A stretch of DNA of 64,000 nt from Powellomyces hirtus. Lineage: Eukaryota; Chytridiomycota; Chytridiomycetes; Spizellomycetales; Powellomycetaceae. The position numbers and the translations under genes are program-made. Of the stretch, positions 30,901 to 39,251 are shown in pieces. The notes under the pieces are model-generated. The model was not told where the DNA came from. It worked only from the letters and a program-made list of their open reading frames with translations, and ran no database searches. The stretch lies in NCBI GenBank assembly GCA_025526995.1, contig JAHLKG010000006.1, positions 868,001 through 932,000 on the forward strand, read 5' to 3'. Each line of letters starts with the position of its first letter. The stretch's first letter is position 1.

Positions 30901-32684
30901 GCCCGGAAGGCCCCGAATTCCTCTGCAAATGGCTAGGATTCAAAGACGAAGATAATACATGGGAACCGCTTGAAAATGTCAATCATTTGACGGTCTTTGC
31001 TGACTACATCAACGAGAAGACTGCGATCGCTCTTTCGGCTGCAAGTACCGAAGAACCTCAAACCTACAAACAAGCGCTCTCATCAGACAACGCGCCAAAG
31101 TGGACCAAGGCCATAAATGCTGAATTGAAGTCCCTTCATACCAATGAAACATGGGAAGTCATTAACCCCAAATCCTTACCGCACAATCAACGGCCCATCC
31201 GCACTAAATGGGTATTCAAGATTAAGCAAGACCTGAATGGTCAACCCCAACGATACAAGGCCCGGCTTGTAGTGAAAGGCTTTGAACAACGCTACGGTAT
31301 CGACTATAACGAAACCTACGCTCCGGTTGCCAAGATAGCCACCCAACGCGTCCTCCTCGCTCTCGCCGCCAGTCTAGGCTTGAAATGCCATCAAATGGAT
31401 GTAGTAACCGCATTCCTGAATGGGATTGTTACCGAGACCATCCTAATCTATGCCCCTGAAGGCTCTGGCTTTCCGCCCGGGACCATCCTTCGACTCCGAA
31501 AGGCCCTTTACAGTCTGAAACAAGCCCCGCGCGAGTGGTACTCCCTACTTCACAAAGAACTGACTTCTTTGGGATTCAAGCGCCTGGCAAATGACAATGC
31601 CGTCTACATCAGAACTTTACCTGAAAGTGACTCATCGCAGTACATCTCCGTCTACGTCGACGATCTCCTCATTTTCGCAAAGACCGAATCGGAAATCTCG
31701 TCAATCAAGACATCCCTGCACAACGAGTTCAACATGACAGACCTAGGCAAAGTCAACCACTACCTAGGAATGAGAGTTCGACGCGATTACTCAAGGCACG
31801 TCATCTACCTCGATCAAGAGTCATATGTAAATGACATCCTCGAACGCTTTGGTATGCAAGATTGCAAGCCCGTCAACACTCCGATGGACCAGACCAAGCT
31901 CGAACCCTACGAAGTCGAAAATACAAAGACTTCATCTGACCCGCAAGAAGGAGAATATCGCGAAATCGTTGGTTCTCTCATGTACCTGATGATATGCACG
32001 CGTCCTGACATCGCTGTCGCAGTCAGTATGCTTTCTCGCTTCGCAAGCAACCCTTCGCCTCAACATCAGCAAGCTGCAAAGCGCGTTCTTCGCTACCTAC
32101 GGGGAACATCAGATTACAGCCTCTGCATCGGCGGAAATAATGTCACCCTTCACGGCTACAGCGATGCCGATTGGGGAAACAACATCATTGATCGACGGTC
32201 AATCACTGGCTACCTTTTCTACATTGGAAATGCGGGCCCCGTTACTTGGGCTTCGAAGCGCCAACCCACCCTTGCTCTCTCATCTACCGAAGCTGAATAC
32301 ATGGCACTTTCCTTCGCCACTCAAGAGACAATCTGGCTTTGCTCACTTCTGCAAGAACTCCAAATCCCCGAATATCTTGACGAAAATGCTCGACCTACAA
32401 CAATCTACGAAGACAATCAGTCATGCATCTCGTTGGCAATGAATCCCGTGCATCACGCCCGTACCAAGCACATCGACATTCGACATCACTTCATTCGTGA
32501 TCACATCGACAAGGAGATTCATCTGGAGTACTTACCCACCGCTGAAATGGTAGCCGACTCACTCACGAAGCCTTTACCGGCCCCGGCATTCAAATACCAT
32601 CGCGAAAACATGTGCATCAAGCACTACGACAACACCATCACGCCAATGACGAAAGCGTCCATGACGGAGCTCCCGAATGAGTAA
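27936..32684 (+). CDS. Copia-C copy ii Gag-Pol polyprotein with chromodomain, intact
   Basis: A single 1582-residue open frame. Rough residue positions: Gag 1-405 (GEAKQWYQNHQKD, MDRLERTLL), zinc knuckle CWLCNSNEHTPFNC at 412, protease DSGCSQHM at 455, Ser/Thr/Ala-rich linker 560-680, pre-integrase HHRLGHPGTH at 690, integrase (DDYSRFTW 762, HSDRGGEF 803, SVAERFN 838), chromodomain 976-1030, RT (MDVVTAFLNG, YVDDLLIF 1240) and RNase H (SDADWG 1409, SSTEAEYMALS 1450). All catalytic landmarks are present. The 1.6 kb-residue length and order are Ty1/copia. Likely able to supply all functions. The LTR, with CACGTG boxes, is the promoter. Confidence 0.96.
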   Translation: MPTARSPIQGVQTRQQARQATREAQRGPDAEEDVNIDASIYHDSHDADADVDEMNHGEIHADLAIVPSEVPTDIVMQILQRFKMEIDEKLDHRMDRLERTLLTSSNPLATSTSHQQPEKYEKPHIGGHSTAVSPMRSPKAGLEYPFLHQHITHGEVEAPVAPHFRPSSPTESTTTTSSRKSDDWDAQRTSFAYFKSAIDAVPTFDGTGNLSKLADFVNQLTLVFRLKPVSEEEQLSFIFTKLSGEAKQWYQNHQKDAEQGMVEPITDWESFKPPFLSRYQPSDHEETLLTQLERLRQGSHSISQYNTSFTKITSQIPLKVPFEIYKWFYLRGMNEHHAELVRTQSFKDLHGLMAAAKRLDNGSNKSNQNNRFAKKSENIALKAQPSKKDGSGHKKTDAKKTTDSKKRQNFPCWLCNSNEHTPFNCPLKAKAVDALKPAANANIAEAHNAITLAYLDSGCSQHMTNDISILESYEEHSTRVRFGNNAFLNAEAKGNAILKLPDGDIPLTDVLYVPKLAKTLISVSALAKDGKRVTFEDESTIIQDCNGTTNDITIPLVQGMYHISPTPMAFATQTCSRTNASNVPTHASKNTSTELTKWTDASNVPTHASDTSIQALNLSTDATCITVTRSTQLQATLEGPAAPKASDDAEDGAPSGAPSPNGAAAAAASAASSGAGSGPSSPVNEGTLWHHRLGHPGTHIMEQLKLPMTNEVCKGCEFGKHKRSPFNGTMTRSKTPLDRLHFDLNGPHIPAVGDEKYALVVIDDYSRFTWIFFLKTKSESTAKLIEFINFIEKQTNERVRRLHSDRGGEFVNHDLKEFISKKGILHELTAADSPQSNSVAERFNLTLFDTIRSLEHSYGIPKQLWTELAATSVYLRNRLPHKSNNNISPYERLNGEEPSLSHLRVIWADAFVHLVKRKQVSKLAPRATRLKLIGYEFDGAYRCWDDNRQEIVISRDVTFDENSALELAKDYIPPEELYEVEEILDSRDGPEGPEFLCKWLGFKDEDNTWEPLENVNHLTVFADYINEKTAIALSAASTEEPQTYKQALSSDNAPKWTKAINAELKSLHTNETWEVINPKSLPHNQRPIRTKWVFKIKQDLNGQPQRYKARLVVKGFEQRYGIDYNETYAPVAKIATQRVLLALAASLGLKCHQMDVVTAFLNGIVTETILIYAPEGSGFPPGTILRLRKALYSLKQAPREWYSLLHKELTSLGFKRLANDNAVYIRTLPESDSSQYISVYVDDLLIFAKTESEISSIKTSLHNEFNMTDLGKVNHYLGMRVRRDYSRHVIYLDQESYVNDILERFGMQDCKPVNTPMDQTKLEPYEVENTKTSSDPQEGEYREIVGSLMYLMICTRPDIAVAVSMLSRFASNPSPQHQQAAKRVLRYLRGTSDYSLCIGGNNVTLHGYSDADWGNNIIDRRSITGYLFYIGNAGPVTWASKRQPTLALSSTEAEYMALSFATQETIWLCSLLQELQIPEYLDENARPTTIYEDNQSCISLAMNPVHHARTKHIDIRHHFIRDHIDKEIHLEYLPTAEMVADSLTKPLPAPAFKYHRENMCIKHYDNTITPMTKASMTELPNE
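29889..29908 (+). other. GC-rich 20-nt inverted repeat inside Copia-C coding sequence
   Basis: GGTGCCCCCTCGGGGGCACC has 9-bp arms and a 2-nt centre. It lies in the low-complexity linker between protease and pre-integrase and is present in all three long copies (also at about 4611 and 35156). Confidence 0.7.
30861..31020 (+). other. Chromodomain in Copia-C Pol (copy ii)
   Basis: Residues LYEVEEILDSRDG, PEFLCKWLGFKDEDNTWEP and HLTVFADYIN match the chromodomain pattern. One aromatic-cage position is a Tyr (YEV), and the W of KW and of TWEP are present. It lies between the integrase C-terminal segment (SRDVTFDENSA) and the RT start. Confidence 0.9.
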
Positions 32685-32723
32685 AATCCCATCATCGCGG
32701 ATCGATTGCTCGGACAGGGGGTG

Positions 32724-33088
32724 TATTGGAATGTTGAGCCTTGCGTACTCAACGTTAGTCCTTACATTAGATCCTAATTTGGAATCTCCGGCTAGAACGC
32801 GTGACCGTGATACCGGTAACGCTAAGAGCTGAATTGGATCACGTGTGATCACGTGATTGGAGAAAAAGTAGATTAGAACGCTCGAAGCGAGACATTACCG
32901 ATAAGACTTTAAGACATAAAATACATTCACATACATTACATCTCCGTGCATCTGACAACGCTACATCGTCATCTGCATCACAGAAGAGCTCTGTAAACCC
33001 CCTTTACGAAGTATACTGGAGGCCACATCGAATTCGGCCAATCCTCTGCAATTCCGATAAAGTACTGGAAGTGCCGATATCTCCAATA
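32724..33088 (+). repeat. Copia-C array LTR 2 (central, shared)
   Basis: 365 bp. It acts as 3' LTR of copy ii (preceded by the polypurine tract GGACAGGGGG) and 5' LTR of copy iii (followed by the primer binding site at 33089). No target duplication borders it. Confidence 0.96.
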
Positions 33089-33202
33089 GGTTATGAGCCC
33101 TGAGACCGGTCGAATTCGAATCATTCTCCCTTCGTAAAACCTGTAAACTACAAGTCTTCCGTCAAATTCAAGTGCCAAGAAAGTACCGAGCACACCGTCA
33201 AG

Positions 33203-36200
33203 ATGCCTACTGCAAGATCTCCCATTCAAGGAGTGCAGACCCGCCAACAAGCCCGTCAAGCCACACGAGAAGCCCAACGGGGTCCTGACGCTGAAGAAGA
33301 CGTTAATATAGATGCCTCGATCTACCATGATTCCCACGACGCAGATGCCGATGTGGATGAGATGAATCATGGAGAAATTCATGCAGACTTGGCGATAGTA
33401 CCGTCCGAAGTACCGACTGACATTGTCATGCAAATTCTGCAGAGGTTCAAGATGGAAATCGACGAAAAGCTCGACCATCGGATGGACAGGTTGGAGAGGA
33501 CTTTATTGACTAGTTCAAACCCTCTCGCTACATCAACCTCCCATCAACAACCCGAGAAGTACGAAAAGCCTCATATCGGTGGTCATTCTACGGCCGTTTC
33601 ACCGATGAGAAGCCCAAAAGCGGGCCTTGAGTACCCTTTTCTACATCAACACATTACTCACGGCGAAGTTGAAGCCCCAGTTGCCCCTCACTTTCGTCCG
33701 TCTTCCCCAACGGAGAGCACAACAACTACGAGCAGCAGAAAGAGCGATGATTGGGACGCACAACGTACATCATTCGCATACTTCAAATCTGCAATCGATG
33801 CAGTACCTACATTCGACGGGACGGGAAATCTCTCAAAACTCGCCGACTTCGTCAATCAACTTACTCTAGTCTTTCGCCTAAAACCTGTATCTGAAGAAGA
33901 ACAACTCTCATTCATCTTCACGAAGCTCTCTGGCGAAGCAAAACAATGGTATCAAAATCACCAGAAAGATGCCGAACAAGGGATGGTGGAGCCCATCACG
34001 GATTGGGAATCCTTCAAGCCTCCCTTCCTCTCGCGTTACCAACCAAGCGATCACGAAGAAACTTTGCTCACTCAACTTGAAAGACTCCGACAAGGAAGTC
34101 ATTCCATCTCGCAGTACAATACCTCATTCACGAAGATCACAAGTCAGATCCCCTTGAAGGTGCCGTTCGAAATCTACAAGTGGTTCTATCTTCGCGGAAT
34201 GAATGAACATCATGCAGAGCTCGTCAGAACTCAAAGTTTCAAGGATCTCCATGGCCTCATGGCAGCTGCCAAGCGTCTGGATAACGGAAGTAACAAGAGT
34301 AACCAAAATAACCGATTCGCCAAGAAGAGCGAAAACATCGCGCTCAAAGCCCAACCTTCAAAGAAAGACGGCTCAGGTCACAAGAAGACCGACGCGAAGA
34401 AGACCACAGACTCAAAGAAGAGACAGAACTTCCCCTGTTGGTTATGCAATTCAAATGAACATACCCCATTCAATTGTCCCCTCAAAGCCAAGGCAGTCGA
34501 CGCCTTAAAACCCGCTGCTAATGCCAACATTGCAGAAGCACATAACGCCATTACATTGGCTTATCTGGATTCGGGCTGCTCACAGCACATGACGAATGAC
34601 ATTTCCATTCTCGAATCCTACGAAGAGCACTCAACACGCGTCAGATTTGGAAACAACGCCTTTCTCAATGCCGAAGCGAAAGGGAACGCTATCTTGAAGC
34701 TTCCAGATGGAGATATACCACTCACCGATGTTCTCTACGTTCCGAAACTTGCCAAAACTCTCATCTCGGTCTCCGCACTCGCCAAAGATGGAAAGAGAGT
34801 CACCTTTGAAGATGAGAGCACTATCATTCAAGACTGCAATGGCACTACGAACGACATCACCATACCTCTCGTTCAAGGAATGTATCACATCTCGCCAACT
34901 CCGATGGCTTTCGCTACTCAAACTTGCTCAAGGACAAATGCGTCCAATGTACCGACACACGCGTCGAAAAATACATCTACCGAATTGACAAAATGGACAG
35001 ACGCGTCCAATGTACCGACACACGCGTCCGATACATCGATTCAAGCGCTCAACCTGTCGACAGACGCTACCTGCATCACGGTCACGCGTTCTACCCAGCT
35101 CCAAGCCACGTTGGAGGGGCCGGCCGCCCCAAAGGCATCGGATGATGCCGAGGATGGTGCCCCCTCGGGGGCACCATCCCCCAATGGCGCTGCCGCCGCC
35201 GCTGCTTCGGCGGCTTCTTCTGGGGCTGGTTCTGGTCCCTCTTCTCCTGTCAACGAAGGAACCCTCTGGCATCACCGATTGGGCCATCCTGGCACTCACA
35301 TCATGGAGCAACTCAAGCTCCCAATGACCAACGAAGTCTGCAAAGGTTGCGAGTTTGGTAAGCACAAGCGCTCACCATTCAACGGTACGATGACACGGTC
35401 CAAGACACCACTCGATCGCCTACATTTCGACCTAAACGGTCCGCACATACCCGCGGTTGGTGATGAGAAATATGCCCTCGTTGTGATCGATGACTATTCA
35501 CGCTTCACATGGATCTTCTTCTTGAAGACGAAGAGCGAATCTACTGCAAAATTGATTGAATTCATCAATTTCATCGAAAAACAGACCAACGAAAGGGTCA
35601 GACGACTTCATTCCGATCGAGGGGGGGAGTTTGTCAATCACGATCTGAAAGAATTCATTTCGAAAAAGGGCATTCTGCACGAACTCACCGCTGCAGATTC
35701 CCCACAGTCTAACAGTGTAGCTGAAAGGTTCAACCTCACCCTGTTCGACACCATTCGTTCTTTGGAACACTCATACGGCATCCCGAAACAACTCTGGACC
35801 GAGTTAGCAGCTACATCAGTCTACTTACGGAATCGCCTACCCCACAAGTCCAATAACAACATTTCGCCGTACGAACGACTCAACGGCGAAGAGCCCTCAC
35901 TTTCTCACCTTCGTGTGATTTGGGCCGATGCCTTCGTGCATCTCGTCAAGAGAAAACAAGTCTCAAAATTGGCACCGCGCGCCACACGTCTCAAACTCAT
36001 CGGTTACGAATTTGACGGCGCTTACCGCTGTTGGGATGACAACCGTCAAGAAATAGTCATTTCTCGCGATGTAACGTTCGACGAAAACTCAGCACTCGAA
36101 CTCGCGAAAGACTACATTCCGCCCGAAGAACTCTACGAAGTCGAAGAGATTCTCGACTCACGTGATGGCCCGGAAGGCCCCGAATTCCTCTGCAAATGGC

Positions 36201-37951
36201 TAGGATTCAAAGACGAAGATAATACATGGGAACCGCTTGAAAATGTCAATCATTTGACGGTCTTTGCTGACTACATCAACGAGAAGACTGCGATCGCTCT
36301 TTCGGCTGCAAGTACCGAAGAACCTCAAACCTACAAACAAGCGCTCTCATCAGACAACGCGCCAAAGTGGACCAAGGCCATAAATGCTGAATTGAAGTCC
36401 CTTCATACCAATGAAACATGGGAAGTCATTAACCCCAAATCCTTACCGCACAATCAACGGCCCATCCGCACTAAATGGGTATTCAAGATTAAGCAAGACC
36501 TGAATGGTCAACCCCAACGATACAAGGCCCGGCTTGTAGTGAAAGGCTTTGAACAACGCTACGGTATCGACTATAACGAAACCTACGCTCCGGTTGCCAA
36601 GATAGCCACCCAACGCGTCCTCCTCGCTCTCGCCGCCAGTCTAGGCTTGAAATGCCATCAAATGGATGTAGTAACCGCATTCCTGAATGGGATTGTTACC
36701 GAGACCATCCTAATCTATGCCCCTGAAGGCTCTGGCTTTCCGCCCGGGACCATCCTTCGACTCCGAAAGGCCCTTTACAGTCTGAAACAAGCCCCGCGCG
36801 AGTGGTACTCCCTACTTCACAAAGAACTGACTTCTTTGGGATTCAAGCGCCTGGCAAATGACAATGCCGTCTACATCAGAACTTTACCTGAAAGTGACTC
36901 ATCGCAGTACATCTCCGTCTACGTCGACGATCTCCTCATTTTCGCAAAGACCAAATCGGAAATCTCGTCAATCAAGACATCCCTGCACAACGAGTTCAAC
37001 ATGACAGACCTAGGCAAAGTCAACCACTACCTAGGAATGAGAGTTCGACGCGATTACTCAAGGCACGTCATCTACCTCGATCAAGAGTCATATGTAAATG
37101 ACATCCTCGAACGCTTTGGTATGCAAGATTGCAAGCCCGTCAACACTCCGATGGACCAGACCAAGCTCGAACCCTACGAAGTCGAAAATACAAAGACTTC
37201 ATCTGACCCGCAAGAAGGAGAATATCGCGAAATCGTTGGTTCTCTCATGTACCTGATGATATGCACGCGTCCTGACATCGCTGTCGCAGTCAGTATGCTT
37301 TCTCGCTTCGCAAGCAACCCTTCGCCTCAACATCAGCAAGCTGCAAAGCGCGTTCTTCGCTACCTACGGGGAACATCAGATTACAGCCTCTGCATCGGCG
37401 GAAATAATGTCACCCTTCACGGCTACAGCGATGCCGATTGGGGAAACAACATCATTGATCGACGGTCAATCACTGGCTACCTTTTCTACATTGGAAATGC
37501 GGGCCCCGTTACTTGGGCTTCGAAGCGCCAACCCACCCTTGCTCTCTCATCTACCGAAGCTGAATACATGGCACTTTCCTTCGCCACTCAAGAGACAATC
37601 TGGCTTTGCTCACTTCTGCAAGAACTCCAAATCCCCGAATATCTTGACGAAAATGCTCGACCTACAACAATCTACGAAGACAATCAGTCATGCATCTCGT
37701 TGGCAATGAATCCCGTGCATCACGCCCGTACCAAGCACATCGACATTCGACATCACTTCATTCGTGATCACATCGACAAGGAGATTCATCTGGAGTACTT
37801 ACCCACCGCTGAAATGGTAGCCGACTCACTCACGAAGCCTTTACCGGCCCCGGCATTCAAATACCATCGCGAAAACATGTGCATCAAGCACTACGACAAC
37901 ACCATCACGCCAATGACGAAAGCGTCCATGACGGAGCTCCCGAATGAGTAA
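33203..37951 (+). CDS. Copia-C copy iii Gag-Pol polyprotein with chromodomain, intact
   Basis: A 1582-residue open frame, the same as copy ii shifted by 5267 bases. One residue difference was found (Lys for Glu in the segment after YVDDLLIFAK, base 36953, a CpG-to-CpA change). All domains of copy ii are present, including the chromodomain at about 36128-36287. Confidence 0.96.
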   Translation: MPTARSPIQGVQTRQQARQATREAQRGPDAEEDVNIDASIYHDSHDADADVDEMNHGEIHADLAIVPSEVPTDIVMQILQRFKMEIDEKLDHRMDRLERTLLTSSNPLATSTSHQQPEKYEKPHIGGHSTAVSPMRSPKAGLEYPFLHQHITHGEVEAPVAPHFRPSSPTESTTTTSSRKSDDWDAQRTSFAYFKSAIDAVPTFDGTGNLSKLADFVNQLTLVFRLKPVSEEEQLSFIFTKLSGEAKQWYQNHQKDAEQGMVEPITDWESFKPPFLSRYQPSDHEETLLTQLERLRQGSHSISQYNTSFTKITSQIPLKVPFEIYKWFYLRGMNEHHAELVRTQSFKDLHGLMAAAKRLDNGSNKSNQNNRFAKKSENIALKAQPSKKDGSGHKKTDAKKTTDSKKRQNFPCWLCNSNEHTPFNCPLKAKAVDALKPAANANIAEAHNAITLAYLDSGCSQHMTNDISILESYEEHSTRVRFGNNAFLNAEAKGNAILKLPDGDIPLTDVLYVPKLAKTLISVSALAKDGKRVTFEDESTIIQDCNGTTNDITIPLVQGMYHISPTPMAFATQTCSRTNASNVPTHASKNTSTELTKWTDASNVPTHASDTSIQALNLSTDATCITVTRSTQLQATLEGPAAPKASDDAEDGAPSGAPSPNGAAAAAASAASSGAGSGPSSPVNEGTLWHHRLGHPGTHIMEQLKLPMTNEVCKGCEFGKHKRSPFNGTMTRSKTPLDRLHFDLNGPHIPAVGDEKYALVVIDDYSRFTWIFFLKTKSESTAKLIEFINFIEKQTNERVRRLHSDRGGEFVNHDLKEFISKKGILHELTAADSPQSNSVAERFNLTLFDTIRSLEHSYGIPKQLWTELAATSVYLRNRLPHKSNNNISPYERLNGEEPSLSHLRVIWADAFVHLVKRKQVSKLAPRATRLKLIGYEFDGAYRCWDDNRQEIVISRDVTFDENSALELAKDYIPPEELYEVEEILDSRDGPEGPEFLCKWLGFKDEDNTWEPLENVNHLTVFADYINEKTAIALSAASTEEPQTYKQALSSDNAPKWTKAINAELKSLHTNETWEVINPKSLPHNQRPIRTKWVFKIKQDLNGQPQRYKARLVVKGFEQRYGIDYNETYAPVAKIATQRVLLALAASLGLKCHQMDVVTAFLNGIVTETILIYAPEGSGFPPGTILRLRKALYSLKQAPREWYSLLHKELTSLGFKRLANDNAVYIRTLPESDSSQYISVYVDDLLIFAKTKSEISSIKTSLHNEFNMTDLGKVNHYLGMRVRRDYSRHVIYLDQESYVNDILERFGMQDCKPVNTPMDQTKLEPYEVENTKTSSDPQEGEYREIVGSLMYLMICTRPDIAVAVSMLSRFASNPSPQHQQAAKRVLRYLRGTSDYSLCIGGNNVTLHGYSDADWGNNIIDRRSITGYLFYIGNAGPVTWASKRQPTLALSSTEAEYMALSFATQETIWLCSLLQELQIPEYLDENARPTTIYEDNQSCISLAMNPVHHARTKHIDIRHHFIRDHIDKEIHLEYLPTAEMVADSLTKPLPAPAFKYHRENMCIKHYDNTITPMTKASMTELPNE

Positions 37952-37990
37952 AATCCCATCATCGCGGATCGATTGCTCGGACAGGGGGTG

Positions 37991-38355
37991 TATTGGAATG
38001 TTGAGCCTTGCGTACTCAACGTTAGTCCTTACATTAGATCCTAATTTGGAATCTCCGGCTAGAACGCGTGACCGTGATACCGGTAACGCTAAGAGCTGAA
38101 TTGGATCACGTGTGATCACGTGATTGGAGAAAAAGTAGATTAGAACGCTCGAAGCGAGACATTACCGATAAGACTTTAAGACATAAAATACATTCACATA
38201 CATTACATCTCCGTGCATCTGACAACGCTACATCGTCATCTGCATCACAGAAGAGCTCTGTAAACCCCCTTTACGAAGTATACTGGAGGCCACATCGAAT
38301 TCGGCCAATCCTCTGCAATTCCGATAAAGTACTGGAAGTGCCGATATCTCCAATA
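37991..38355 (+). repeat. Copia-C array LTR 3
   Basis: 365 bp, identical in layout to LTR 1 and 2. It is preceded by the polypurine tract GGACAGGGGG and followed by the TSD AAGAG and resumption of gypsy D gag. Confidence 0.96.
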
Positions 38356-39251
38356 AAGAGATGGTGTCGAAGGTTGATGAGTTCTTGAAGGTCCACACGC
38401 GCTACCTTGAGGCAACCGACTTCAGGACGGACCACTGGAACGTCGACCACATCTTGGGGTACCTCAAGGAAACCGCCGACAAATGGTGGCAAATGCTCAG
38501 AGATGCCGGCGACCAGCCCACGACATTGGAAGAATTCACGAGGGTCCCCCGCATCCGCTTCTACCCCGCCAACTTACAAAACACCGCAGAAGCAAAGATC
38601 AAGCGGTTGGTTTTCACCAATAGCATATCAGAGTATATCGCCAAGTTCAATACCCTTTGGGCCCAGATCGTGACACTCGACGACAAGGAGCGGCTTACCC
38701 CAAGGCAAGGACGTGACTATTTCTTGATGGGATTCTCAACCAACCATGTCGGCCAGCGCATTCGGGACCACTGCTATGCCGCAATCATGAGGAATAATGG
38801 CGCCGAGATCCCAATCACCGAGCTACAGAACGAAGCTCTACTATGCTACAGGATTCGAGGCTATGCGGACGATGTCGCGCAGGTAACCCCCGCCGGGAGG
38901 AGACGTCAGTACGCTGCAGTCCAGCCGGCTCAGGTACATCGAGGGAACTATCAAGCACGAGAAAGGGGACGCCACACCACCTATGGCTCAGGTTGTCCCA
39001 CACGCGGTATGGACAACTACCAAGGGATTTCACGCCGTGAGCGCACCATCTATGACGAACGCCGTGAGCGCAACGAATGTTTCAACTGCGGGGGCAAAGG
39101 GCATTACGCCCGTGGGTGCTCAGCAAGTAAAAGTAAAACCAGTGAGCATAGGACGTTCACCGCCCCTGTAGAGATCACCGAAGGGTCCGGAGACGAGGCA
39201 GCCAGCGACGGGGGCTCAGTCAACAGCTCGGATTTTCGCCCCGGGTGCTGA
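38356..39251 (+). CDS. Gypsy D Gag, second part with zinc knuckle
   Basis: Continues the frame broken at 27456: MVSKVDEFLKVHTRYLE, ETADKWWQMLRDAGDQ, FYPANLQNTAEAKI, ISEYIAKFNTLWAQI. It ends with a CCHC nucleocapsid knuckle (CFNCGGKGHYARGC) and an acidic tail to TGA at 39249-39251. Without the Copia array, Gag would be about 400 residues. It overlaps the next frame (39245) by a few bases. Confidence 0.92.

Larger units (their letters stand above)
27457..38355 (+). mobile_element. Tandem Copia-C array: LTR-internal-LTR-internal-LTR
   Basis: Three 365-bp LTRs (27457-27821, 32724-33088, 37991-38355) separate two 4.9-kb internal regions. The whole array has a single target duplication AAGAG (27452-27456 and 38356-38360), so the central LTR is shared. 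The two internal regions are virtually identical; two differences were found (30263/35530 and 31686/36953), both at CpG. Both polyproteins are open. It is inserted in the gag of gypsy D. Confidence 0.97.
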
